From CADEGL01 sp050180485 (GTDB lineage Bacteria; Pseudomonadota; Alphaproteobacteria; CADEGL01): a stretch of DNA of 64,000 nt. The position numbers and the translations under genes were made by a program. Positions 57,508 through 64,000 of this stretch are shown one piece after another. The notes below the pieces were generated by a model. It ran no database searches. It was given only the letters and a program-made list of their open reading frames with translations, and had not been told where the DNA came from. How positions within the stretch are numbered: position 1 is the stretch's first letter; each line of letters starts with the position of its first letter. The stretch is from assembly GCA_050180485.1 (NCBI GenBank), contig JBFXED010000002.1, positions 1 to 64,000 on the forward strand, read 5' to 3'.

Positions 57508-58590
57508 TTATCCCTTGTTGCCGCTGCCCACCGCCGCCGCGACGGACGCAAATCCGTCCCGGCGCAGAAGCGCGGCCAGATCGCGCTTGATCCGGCCCAC
57601 CAACGCAGGCCCTTCGTACACGAGCGCCGTGTAGAGCTGCACGAGAGTCGCACCCGCGCGGATTTTCACGTAAGCGTCTTCACCGCTCGCGATACCGCCG
57701 CAGCCTATCAGCGGAATACGCCCGCCGGTCAGACGGTAGAGATCGGCCAGCACCTCCGTGGACAAAGCCATGAGCGGCTTGCCCGATAGACCACCGGCTT
57801 CCGCCTTGTGCCGTCCGCGTAAACCGGCCGGGCGGGACACCGTGGTGTTGCCGATGATGACGCCGTCGACGCCCGAGACGTCGCGCAGCACGGCGGCCAG
57901 ATCCTCGCGCTCCGTGGGCGCCAGGTCTGGAGCGACCTTGATCAGCAGCGCCGGCCGCGCCGTGCCCGATGCGCGCAAGGCCTCGGTCAGCGCCCCCTCC
58001 ACCTCGGCCAGCAACGCGATCAGCGCCTCGCGGCGCTGCAGCTCGCGCAGGCCCGGCGTGTTGGGCGAGGAGACGTTGACGACCAGATAGTCGGAATGGC
58101 GCGCCAGCGCGCGCACGCCCGCCGCATAATCGGGCCCGGCCGCCGCGCTGTCCTTGTTCTTGCCGACATTCGCGCCGATCAGCCCGCGCCGCCCTTCGCG
58201 CGGAATCCGCGCCATGCGCGCCTCGGCCACCGCGAGCCCCTCGCTGTTGAAGCCGAACCGGTTGATGACCGCGCGGTCTTCCGGCAGGCGGAACAGGCGC
58301 GGACGCGGGTTACCGGGCTGTGGCCGGGGTGTGATGGTGCCGGCCTCGACCAATCCGAATCCGAGGGCCAGCAACGCCTCCGGGACCTCGGCGCCCTTGT
58401 CGAAACCCGCAGCCACGCCCACCGGGTTGGACAAGCACCGCCCCCACAGATCGACGGCCAGGATCGGATCGTCCGTGCCGTGCGCGCGGGGCACCAGGCC
58501 CGCGGCCAGCGCCCGGATCGAAACGCGGTGCGCCGTCTCGGGCGGCAGGGCGCGCAGGAGCGGTCCCAGGAGGGGGTAAAGGTCGATCAT
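57508..58590 (-). CDS. pyrD: Dihydroorotate dehydrogenase (quinone), class 2
   Basis: Oxidises dihydroorotate to orotate in pyrimidine synthesis, passing electrons to ubiquinone at the inner membrane. The 360-residue protein has the N-terminal amphipathic helix (MIDLYPLLGPLLRALPPETAH), FMN-binding barrel and catalytic serine in VNVSSPNTPGLR; the end includes IPLIGCGGIASGEDAY. ATG 58590 is chosen because the frame upstream to 58767 is not homologous in look. It is divergent from the S24 repressor gene. Confidence 0.97.
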   Translation of the reverse strand: MIDLYPLLGPLLRALPPETAHRVSIRALAAGLVPRAHGTDDPILAVDLWGRCLSNPVGVAAGFDKGAEVPEALLALGFGLVEAGTITPRPQPGNPRPRLFRLPEDRAVINRFGFNSEGLAVAEARMARIPREGRRGLIGANVGKNKDSAAAGPDYAAGVRALARHSDYLVVNVSSPNTPGLRELQRREALIALLAEVEGALTEALRASGTARPALLIKVAPDLAPTEREDLAAVLRDVSGVDGVIIGNTTVSRPAGLRGRHKAEAGGLSGKPLMALSTEVLADLYRLTGGRIPLIGCGGIASGEDAYVKIRAGATLVQLYTALVYEGPALVGRIKRDLAALLRRDGFASVAAAVGSGNKG

Positions 58591-58816
58591 CGGTGGGGCG
58601 GGGCGGGTGGCGGCGGCGGCAGGAAAATGGTCATGGGGGAGTACCGGACGGCGAGGAAATGTCGTATAGTAATAGTCGCTCGCCCACGCGTTGTCGCCCC
58701 CGCCCGCATCGAACGGACGGCCGGCAAGACGGCACGGGGCGGGAAACGGGAGGCGAAGCCGGGACAACGGGCGAAAAGTCCGGTCCGGTCATATTTCTGG
58801 GGGAACTACACTCCGC

Positions 58817-59446
58817 ATGTTTCAGCATGGCGACATTTGGCGCGCGCTCGACAGTCTTGCGGCGTCGCGCGGTCTTTCCGCTTCGGCCCTGGCCAAGCGC
58901 GCGGGCCTCGATCCCACCACCTTCAACAAAAGCAAGCGTGTCACCCGCGACGGTAAGTTGCGCTGGCCCAGCACGGAGAGCGTCTCCAAGGTGCTGACGG
59001 CGGTGAACGCCACGACGGTCGAGTTCGTCACCCATCTGGGCTCGGCCGAGCCCGAGCGGCGGCGGCGCGTGCCCGTCATCGGCTATGCTATGGCTGGGAA
59101 GGACGGGTATTTCGACGACGCGGGCTATCCCGCCGGCTCCGGCTGGGACGAAGTCGCCTTTCCCGACCTGGAAGACCCGCATTGCTACGCGCTAGAGGTC
59201 ACCGGCGACAGCATGACGCCTGTGTACCGCGACGGCGACATCATCATCGTCTCGCCTCACGGCCAATTGCGCCGCGGCGACCGGGTTGTAGCCAAGACCA
59301 AATCCGGCGAAGTCCTGGCCAAGGAACTGGTGCGCCAGACGCCACGCCAACTGGAACTGATCTCGCTCAATCCCGCCCACGGCGAGCGCATCATCCCGGC
59401 CAACGAGCTGGCTTGGGTCCACCGCATCGTCTGGGCCAGCCAGTAG
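58817..59446 (+). CDS. LexA-like helix-turn-helix repressor with S24 peptidase domain
   Basis: A 209-residue DNA-binding protein that should self-cleave. The N-terminal HTH (about 8-65, ASALAKRAGLDPTTFNKSKR) resembles the CI/Cro type, and the C-terminal S24 domain (about 85-205) has Ser132 in TGDSMTP and Lys169 in VLAKELV, 37 residues apart as in LexA. An Ala-Gly bond (A93-G94, YAMAGKDG) is a plausible cleavage site. It is not the classical LexA, whose HTH differs. A conserved single-copy gene next to pyrD in other alphaproteobacteria, so not necessarily phage-derived. ATG 58817; GGGGGA 13 nt upstream. Confidence 0.9.
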   Translation: MFQHGDIWRALDSLAASRGLSASALAKRAGLDPTTFNKSKRVTRDGKLRWPSTESVSKVLTAVNATTVEFVTHLGSAEPERRRRVPVIGYAMAGKDGYFDDAGYPAGSGWDEVAFPDLEDPHCYALEVTGDSMTPVYRDGDIIIVSPHGQLRRGDRVVAKTKSGEVLAKELVRQTPRQLELISLNPAHGERIIPANELAWVHRIVWASQ

Positions 59447-59541
59447 CCATCCGCTCCGCGCAAGGCTGACGTGACGTCCGCGCCCAGGCGCGGGCGGATA
59501 CGCGTGCTACAGTTTCCGCCTTCGCTCGACCAGCGCGGGAG

Positions 59542-60393
59542 ATGGCTATGGATAAGCTGGCCTATGTGGACGGCGTCTGGCACGAGGGCAATCCGCCCGT
59601 CATGGGGCCGATCAGCCAGTCCGCATGGATGGGCACTTCGGTCTTCGACGGCGCGCGCGCCTTTCGCGGCACCGCCCCCGACCTCGACCTGCACTGCCAG
59701 CGCCTGATCGAGTCCGCCTACACCATGGGATTGAAGCCCATGCTGACGGCGCGCGAGATCGAGGACATCGCTTGGGAAGGCATCAACCGTTTCCCGGCCG
59801 CGACCGAGCTCTATATCCGGCCCATGCTTTACGCCGAGGACGGCTTCGTCGTGCTCGATCCGGACTCGACGCGCTTCACCCTCACCCTGCTTGACCGGCC
59901 GTTGAAACAGCCGACGGGCTTCTCCGCCGCCCTGTCGCGCTGGCGCCGCCCGGCGCCCGACACCGCGCTGACGGAAGCCAAGGCGGGCTGCCTCTATCCG
60001 AATGTCGCGCGCGCGATCCGCGAGGCCAACGCCGCCGGCTTCGACACCGCGATCCTTCTGGACCCGAGCAGCAACGTGGCCGAGTTCGCCACCGCCAATC
60101 TCTTCATCGCGAAGGACGGCGTGGTTCAGACGCCGGTCCTGAACCGCACCTTCCTCAACGGCGTGACACGCCGCCGCGTGATGCAGCTTCTGCGCGACGA
60201 TGGCATGAACGTGGTGGAGTGCACTCTCACCTTCGACGACGTGATGGGGGCCGACGAGGTTTTTTCGACCGGCAATCTCGACAAGGTGTTGCCGGCCACG
60301 CGCATCAACGACCGCGACTTCCAACCCGGTCCCGTCGCCAAGCGCGCCCGCGCGCTCTATTTCGAATGGGCCACGGGCCAGACGCGGAAATAG
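59542..60393 (+). CDS. Branched-chain amino acid aminotransferase-like PLP enzyme (class IV)
   Basis: Fold type IV aminotransferase of 283 residues. The PLP lysine is in TEAKAGCLYPN, and conserved parts include SVFDGARAF, ELYIRPMLY and EFATANLFI. It belongs with branched-chain or D-amino acid aminotransferases; the class IV family makes substrate assignment uncertain. ATG 59542 is preceded by GGGAGA. A pair of palindromic repeats lies beyond the stop. Confidence 0.88.
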   Translation: MAMDKLAYVDGVWHEGNPPVMGPISQSAWMGTSVFDGARAFRGTAPDLDLHCQRLIESAYTMGLKPMLTAREIEDIAWEGINRFPAATELYIRPMLYAEDGFVVLDPDSTRFTLTLLDRPLKQPTGFSAALSRWRRPAPDTALTEAKAGCLYPNVARAIREANAAGFDTAILLDPSSNVAEFATANLFIAKDGVVQTPVLNRTFLNGVTRRRVMQLLRDDGMNVVECTLTFDDVMGADEVFSTGNLDKVLPATRINDRDFQPGPVAKRARALYFEWATGQTRK

Positions 60394-60411
60394 TGGCGAA
60401 TCTCTCTCTAT

Positions 60412-60450
60412 CTTCCCCTCCCCTACGAGGGAGGGGCTAGGGGAGGGGGC
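60412..60450. repeat. Palindromic repeat unit, copy A
   Basis: CTTCCCCTCCCCTACGAGGG and the following GAGGGGCTAGGGGAGGGGGC form a self-complementary C-run/G-run element. A similar unit in inverted orientation lies 45 nt away (60496-60530). Together with the spacer, about 120 nt, this resembles REP/BIME-type or small mobile palindromic elements that recur between genes. Confidence 0.6.
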
Positions 60451-60495
60451 TACACAAAAGCCGCCGCGCGTGACCGCAAAATTTTCGGTCGTGAT

Positions 60496-60530
60496 TTTTT
60501 CCCCCTCCCCTCCCTCGTTGGGGAGGGGTG
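60496..60530. repeat. Palindromic repeat unit, copy B (inverted)
   Basis: TTTTTCCCCCTCCCCTCCCT followed by CGTTGGGGAGGGGTGA is the inverted counterpart of copy A; its complement shares AACGAGGGAGGGG with TACGAGGGAGGGG. The spacer between copies contains GACCGCAAAATTTTCGGTC, itself partly palindromic. Confidence 0.6.
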
Positions 60531-60676
60531 AAAGCGTCACCGCCCGTTCACGCCCTAACGCCGTGATACCTGGGTGATCCGGCGGAACAGACACGCAGCA
60601 CCGCCCATATCCCCTCTAGTCCGGGCGTTTCGGCGCGCGGACTCCTTCGTTCCTGATTCGCGAAATCAAGGAGACC

Positions 60677-60970
60677 ATGATGAGAAAGATTCTATTCGCG
60701 GCCGTTCTCGCCGTGCCGCTCACCGGCCTCGCCTCGCTGGCCATGGCCCAATCCGCGCCGCCCGCGGCATCGCCGAACGCTCCGCCCGCCCAGATGCAGA
60801 AGCTGACGGAATCGGAAGTCCATCAGGGCCTGAAGGCCGAGGGCTACACCGACATCAAGACGCTCAAAAACACGGGCGACGAGATGCAGCTTGAAGCGAA
60901 GAAGGCCGGCAAGCCCGTGGTGCTGGTCGTCGACGCCCGCACGGGCCGCTACAAGGAAACCAGCGGCTAA
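60677..60970 (+). CDS. Small secreted PepSY-like protein
   Basis: A 97-residue exported protein: signal peptide 1-25 (cleavage near AMA-QS), a short Pro/Ala linker, then a PepSY-like fold (LTESEVHQGLKAEGYTDIKTLKNTGDEM, then KPVVLVVDARTGRYK). PepSY domains are often protease inhibitors or sensors in the periplasm. AAGGAG four nt before ATG 60677 marks the start; ATG 60680 is an alternative. It is a monocistronic gene closed by a strong hairpin. Confidence 0.87.
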   Translation: MMRKILFAAVLAVPLTGLASLAMAQSAPPAASPNAPPAQMQKLTESEVHQGLKAEGYTDIKTLKNTGDEMQLEAKKAGKPVVLVVDARTGRYKETSG

Positions 60971-60984
60971 AACACGAGAGTCGT

Positions 60985-61018
60985 CGAGCAATGAGAGGAC
61001 CGATCCTCTCATTGCTCG
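60985..61018 (+). terminator. Strong hairpin terminator after the PepSY-like gene
   Basis: A perfect 15-bp stem, CGAGCAATGAGAGGA and its complement, with loop CCGA, begins 14 nt after the stop codon and is followed by ATTTCTTC. It may also act on the opposite strand for the M23-like gene ending at 61029. Confidence 0.85.
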
Positions 61019-61028
61019 ATTTCTTCGC

Positions 61029-61919
61029 TCAATCCCGCCCGTCCATTTCCATCAGCTTCCACGGATCGCGCGGCGAGTAGTGCTCTCGCAATTCATCCTT
61101 CGAGAGCGAACGGCCGCCTGTTCGCCGGTTTGGATCCTTCGGGACCCATACCTCAATGTGGACATGGTTGTTCATTTTTTCTGATTTGCCATCCGCCTTG
61201 CTCAAGGCTTCGTACATTCCCGCAACGTCTTGCGCGGAACCAATAACCTCGCCCTTCTTCAAAACGGTGCCGCGCTTAAGATTCGGGCGGCCTTTCACGT
61301 AGTGCAGTTCGACGATTCGCCCCTCGTTATCTTCGATCTGAATCCCATTGAGTTTTCCCTTTTTGCGCGGATCAGCTTTGGCTCCGCCGTAAGGATCAAA
61401 CGTGGGTGCGAGAACGACGCCGTCTACCGGAGCTTGAATTCCGTCACCTACCTTCGCGCGCTGGTCTGACCCGTTATGCAGACGCGAGCCTCGTGGCGCG
61501 CCGAAATGACCGAGGCCAAAATCATCCTCTTCGCGCTCTCCGGGAGCAGGCGTCGCGAACCCGATCGCCCTATCTGATCTCCGCGATTGACGGTCAGCCT
61601 CCGGCTTCCGCGCTTCTCCCGTCGCACTCGCGCGACCAACGCCATGAAGCAGAGATTCGTAGTCTCCCAAGCCGGAATTTCCTTTGTCCGGCACGAACTC
61701 CTCCCCGCCTCGCACCACACGAGCTTCGGGAGGTTCGCGCGGGTCGATAACGGCGCGCCCGGCGCCATCGCGCGGTGCGTCGGGGTGGACCATCTCAAAA
61801 GCCTTGGTGACGAATTTTTTGAAGAATTCATGCTCGGGGTGGCGCGGGTCCTGGAACCGCTTGTCGGCCATCAGGCCTTTCAGCGCGCCTTCATCGAGCG
61901 GGTCGGGGAAGCGATACAT
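61029..61919 (-). CDS. M23-type metallopeptidase without signal peptide, candidate effector or lysin
   Basis: A 296-residue protein with a C-terminal M23/lysostaphin-like domain (about 135-265): H148 and D152 in LHNGSD, H206 in ELHYVKG, and H252/H254 in NHVHIEVW are the expected ligands. The N-terminal 130 residues are charged, contain no signal peptide or membrane helix, and begin MYRFPDPLDEGALKGL; the stretch DPRHPEHEFFKKFV recalls small phage-linked proteins. ATG 61919 has an excellent AAGGAG. The gene is divergent from two membrane proteins across 85 bp that include an SOS-box-like repeat. Composition is less GC-rich than the flanks (61321-61380 is about 47 percent). It may be a toxin delivered by secretion or lysis, or a phage-derived lysin; the function is not proven. 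Confidence 0.75.
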   Translation of the reverse strand: MYRFPDPLDEGALKGLMADKRFQDPRHPEHEFFKKFVTKAFEMVHPDAPRDGAGRAVIDPREPPEARVVRGGEEFVPDKGNSGLGDYESLLHGVGRASATGEARKPEADRQSRRSDRAIGFATPAPGEREEDDFGLGHFGAPRGSRLHNGSDQRAKVGDGIQAPVDGVVLAPTFDPYGGAKADPRKKGKLNGIQIEDNEGRIVELHYVKGRPNLKRGTVLKKGEVIGSAQDVAGMYEALSKADGKSEKMNNHVHIEVWVPKDPNRRTGGRSLSKDELREHYSPRDPWKLMEMDGRD

Positions 61920-61955
61920 GTCTCTCTCCTTCTCGAACGCTTGGTCCGAATAAGG

Positions 61956-61985
61956 AACATATTCCTCTTTTCTTGTAAAGAACAA
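61956..61985 (-). promoter_or_regulatory. Probable promoter of the M23-type gene
   Basis: On the minus strand, TTGTTC (complement 61980-61985) and TATGTT (complement 61956-61961) are spaced by 18 nt. Transcription would begin near 61949, giving a leader of about 30 nt with GAAGGAGA before the ATG. The -35 lies within the GAAC-N7-GAAC repeat. Confidence 0.5.
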
Positions 61986-61994
61986 ATATCGAAC
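61980..61994. promoter_or_regulatory. LexA (SOS) box candidate, GAAC-N7-GAAC
   Basis: GAACAAATATCGAAC matches the alphaproteobacterial LexA site, a direct repeat GAAC-N7-GAAC, with an AT-rich spacer as usual. It overlaps the likely -35 of the M23-type gene and lies 11 nt upstream of the divergent membrane-protein ATG, so LexA could repress both. The match is to eight fixed bases in an 85-bp gap. Confidence 0.6.
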
Positions 61995-62004
61995 ATTCCG
62001 CCCC

Positions 62005-62697
62005 ATGCGCACGGCCCTGGGCATTTTCGTCTTCGCTTTCCTTGCGGCATTTGTCGCGCTGTTTCTCTACAGCGGCCGCGGCGAAATCCGTGAGATCACG
62101 GCGACCGCCTCCACGTCGGATTGCATCGGCGATCCCAAGACGCCGCTCTGCGCGCTGGACACCTATATCGCGTGCGGAACCCGCAGCGATCCGAGCCTTT
62201 GCGCCATCGCGATGTTCGGCTCACGCGAAGCGCTATGCGACAAGCGCTTCCCGGAAGAGTGTCGCGTCCTCAATGACTATCGCCGGCCGCTGCGCGACAG
62301 CCACAACCCGGCCTATTACCGGATCGTCCGCATGGAAGCGTCGCCGGCGAAGGCCGATCGGATCGATGTGAAAGTGTTCTATTGGCGATGCAAAGGTGCG
62401 CCGTCTCAAAACTTCAGCGCCCGCGCCGCCGAAGCTTTGCGCCGTGGCGCAGGGTTCGCCCGGTATCTCGACTATAGCGCGTATACGGTGTGGGCCGATT
62501 CGATGAACTTCGTCATGCGGCTCCTATCGCGCGACCCCTACCAAATGATGAACGACTGGATCTACCCCGATCCGCTGCGGGATCGATGCTGGACCGCGCG
62601 CTATGGCGACATCGATAAGGTCGATGGCGCTTGGCGCGTCATGGAGGGGTATGGGCCCGAAGTGGATCAGCTCGGCCATTTTGACTACTGGGAGTGA
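62005..62697 (+). CDS. Membrane-anchored cysteine-rich protein, paralogue 1
   Basis: No recognised family. The 230 residues have an N-terminal membrane helix (about 5-22) and a mature part outside the membrane, presumably periplasmic, with eight cysteines (40, 49, 57, 66, 78, 86, 129, 195), so up to four disulfides. The stretch EIREITATASTSDCIGD is nearly repeated in the next gene. ATG 62005 lacks a Shine-Dalgarno and lies close to an SOS-box-like repeat. The stop overlaps the next gene's GTG by four bases. Position opposite an M23-type peptidase suggests a protective (immunity-like) role, which is inference. Confidence 0.75.
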   Translation: MRTALGIFVFAFLAAFVALFLYSGRGEIREITATASTSDCIGDPKTPLCALDTYIACGTRSDPSLCAIAMFGSREALCDKRFPEECRVLNDYRRPLRDSHNPAYYRIVRMEASPAKADRIDVKVFYWRCKGAPSQNFSARAAEALRRGAGFARYLDYSAYTVWADSMNFVMRLLSRDPYQMMNDWIYPDPLRDRCWTARYGDIDKVDGAWRVMEGYGPEVDQLGHFDYWE

Positions 62698-63440
62698 CCG
62701 CGCGCACCGTCATCGGGCTGACCATCCTGATCGCTATCGTCGCTGCGGCGCTCTTTTTCACTGGTGATCGAAGCGAGATTCGCGAGATCACAGCAACGAC
62801 CGCGACTTCGGATTGCATCGGAGACTTGAAATCACCAATCTGCGCGGTCGAAACCTTACTGGCCTGCCTAGTGCGTATGGACGGATGCAACGTTGCTTTG
62901 CGCGGCCGCGATGCCGCGCGCTGCAGCGAAAACCCTCTCTCGTCCGGATGCGACGATGTCGACTTCGACGTGTTGGACGAAATGGGAAGTGAGACCCGGT
63001 ATCGCATTGGCGCCGTCCGGCCTCTGACGCCGGTGGAACGGTCGGAAAAAGCCTTTAGCAAGAATCCCCCGCCGGAATTGGTTGTCGAAGGCGAGCGTTG
63101 GAAGTGCCCCGTGTCAGACACGGCGAAGGACGAATCGTCATCCGCCCTGCCGGTTGCCTCGCCACCGGACAACGTTCTTTCGTGGCTGAAAGCGCAGGGC
63201 CGCCGGCTTCAAACGGTGGCGTGGGAATGGGGACTGTTGGAAGAGCCCTATCCCTGGGTCTGGTACGATGTCGGCGCCGATTATTGCTGGGAGCCGCTGC
63301 GATATTGGGTCGGGCGTAAGGACGGCGAGTGGCGCGTCGTCAAATGGACGACGTACGGGTACGAGGACTGTCCCCTTGATTGCGGCTGCCCCGAAATGCA
63401 CTGGCCGCCCTACCGCAAGATCGCGGCTTGCCCGCCGTAG
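62694..63440 (+). CDS. Membrane-anchored cysteine-rich protein, paralogue 2
   Basis: A 248-residue paralogue of the preceding protein: membrane helix (about 5-22), then SEIREITATTATSDCIGD and the same first eight cysteines (41, 50, 58, 65, 77, 86, 138, 198), with a middle insertion and four additional cysteines near the end (226, 230, 232, 246). The C-terminal part YCWEPLRYWVGRKDGEWRVV parallels RCWTARYGDIDKVDGAWRVM in paralogue 1. The start is a GTG at 62694 in a GTGA overlap, so translation is coupled. Tandem duplication with divergence. Function unknown. Confidence 0.75.
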   Translation: MTARTVIGLTILIAIVAAALFFTGDRSEIREITATTATSDCIGDLKSPICAVETLLACLVRMDGCNVALRGRDAARCSENPLSSGCDDVDFDVLDEMGSETRYRIGAVRPLTPVERSEKAFSKNPPPELVVEGERWKCPVSDTAKDESSSALPVASPPDNVLSWLKAQGRRLQTVAWEWGLLEEPYPWVWYDVGADYCWEPLRYWVGRKDGEWRVVKWTTYGYEDCPLDCGCPEMHWPPYRKIAACPP

Positions 63441-63451
63441 CGGACGCCAAA

Positions 63452-64000
63452 CTACGCCGACGCCTCGCCCGCCAGCGCCTTCCGGATCAGCGCGATCGTT
63501 TCATCGCGGCCGTAAAGCGCGATGAAGGAGCCCATGCGCGGCCCCTGGGTCTGGCCGAACAGAACCTCGTAGAGCGTCTGGAACCAGGCGCGCAGATCGC
63601 GCTCGGGCTCACGCACGATCAGTTCCTTGCCGACCGCATAGACCTCGTTCTGGAACGCCTCGGACTCGGCGTCCTTGGGTAGCGCGGCCAGCTTCTCGGC
63701 CAGCTGCTCCAGCGCCCAGCGCTCGTTCTCGGTCGGCGCGCGGTGCTTCTTCGTCGGCTTCACGAAGTCGCGGTAGTACTTGAGCGCGAAGCCGATGAGC
63801 GAATCGAGGATCGGATGGTTCTCGGGCCGCGCATCCTTGGCGTAGCGGCCGACGAAGCCCCACAGCACCGCCTTGTCCTCGGTGTTGCACACGCTGGCAA
63901 GGTTCATCAGGAGGCCGAAGCTGAGGGGCACGGATTCCGCCGGCGGCTGGCCCCGGTGGATATGCCAGACGGGATTGTCGAGCCGCGCGGCCGTGTCCTG
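63452..64000 (-). CDS. lysS: Lysine--tRNA ligase, class I (3' part, gene continues past the window)
   Basis: Only the C-terminal 182 codons are present; the reading frame continues to base 64000 without a stop. The sequence (DNPVWHIHRG, SVPLSFGLLMNLASV, FALKYYRDFVKP, RAWFQTLYEVLFGQ) is that of the class I, archaeal-type lysyl-tRNA synthetase common in alphaproteobacteria, not the class II enzyme. This section is the anticodon-recognition helix-bundle region. It ends 11 bases from paralogue 2 and is convergent with it. Confidence 0.93.
   Translation of the reverse strand, partial: QDTAARLDNPVWHIHRGQPPAESVPLSFGLLMNLASVCNTEDKAVLWGFVGRYAKDARPENHPILDSLIGFALKYYRDFVKPTKKHRAPTENERWALEQLAEKLAALPKDAESEAFQNEVYAVGKELIVREPERDLRAWFQTLYEVLFGQTQGPRMGSFIALYGRDETIALIRKALAGEASA

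Noticed and set aside
58817..59446. Prophage marker because of the CI-like S24 repressor
   Set aside because: No integrase, structural or lysis genes nearby; it sits among housekeeping genes.

Overview
The window is high-GC alphaproteobacterial chromosome, most probably from the Rhodospirillales sensu lato. The evidence is an alphaproteobacterial 16S rRNA, CobS/CobT aerobic cobaltochelatase subunits, a class I lysyl-tRNA synthetase, DUF4167 and DUF1178 proteins, and conserved blocks such as lysC/ubiG, hisS-prfA-prmC-DUF4167-clpB and bolA/J-domain/cobS/cobT/rpmB. I see no insertion sequence, CRISPR array or intact prophage.

Layout. 1-4583 holds most of an rRNA operon on the minus strand. Read in the direction of transcription it is 16S, tRNA-Ala(TGC), tRNA-Ile(GAT), 23S (3' end outside the window), so the two spacer tRNAs are in the reverse of the usual order. 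4584-5140 holds the rrn promoter and leader. 5141-9789 has an envelope M23 peptidase, a GST and ClpB behind a heat-shock-like promoter. 9974-18481 is a housekeeping block: DUF4167, prmC, prfA, hisS, ispG, a RodZ-like protein, lysC and ubiG. 18448-29487 mixes conserved genes (DUF1178, nit amidase, grxC, comF, methyltransferase) with accessory inserts: a molybdopterin oxidoreductase with a divergent LysR, a peroxiredoxin, a nitrilase/dehydratase/dehydrogenase operon, a cupin, and a small cytochrome c preceded by an FNR/FixK-type box. 29585-36741 has an MFS carrier, a GNAT-NUDIX fusion, argJ, secA and a methyltransferase. 36762-45153 covers accA, a malyl-CoA-lyase-like enzyme, xerD, a large secreted protein of unknown function, aroK-aroB, a CNNM/CorC transporter and DUF2889. 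45150-55699 groups bolA, a J protein, cobS, cobT, a phytase-like protein, rpmB, meaB, an Atm1-type ABC exporter and methylmalonyl-CoA mutase. 55992-60393 has a TetR regulator with three operator-like sites, a HAD protein, pyrD, a LexA-like S24 repressor and an aminotransferase. 60394-63440 is a less GC-rich accessory patch, followed by the 3' part of class I lysS.

How genes work together. CobS and CobT insert cobalt during aerobic cobalamin synthesis, methylmalonyl-CoA mutase uses adenosylcobalamin, and MeaB chaperones that enzyme. With the malyl-CoA-lyase-like enzyme and acetyl-CoA carboxylase this suggests C3/C4/C5 acyl-CoA metabolism of the ethylmalonyl-CoA or propionyl-CoA type. PrfA and PrmC form a release factor/modifier pair. 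GrxC, the Nit amidase and the GST point to glutathione chemistry.

Most interesting region: 61029-63440. A signal-less M23-type peptidase is divergent from two tandem, membrane-anchored paralogues that share an eight-cysteine framework. Between them sits a GAAC-N7-GAAC direct repeat, the alphaproteobacterial LexA (SOS) box, overlapping the likely -35 element of the peptidase gene. This looks like a candidate damage-inducible peptidoglycan-targeting toxin or lysis module with periplasmic protection proteins. That function is inferred, not shown.
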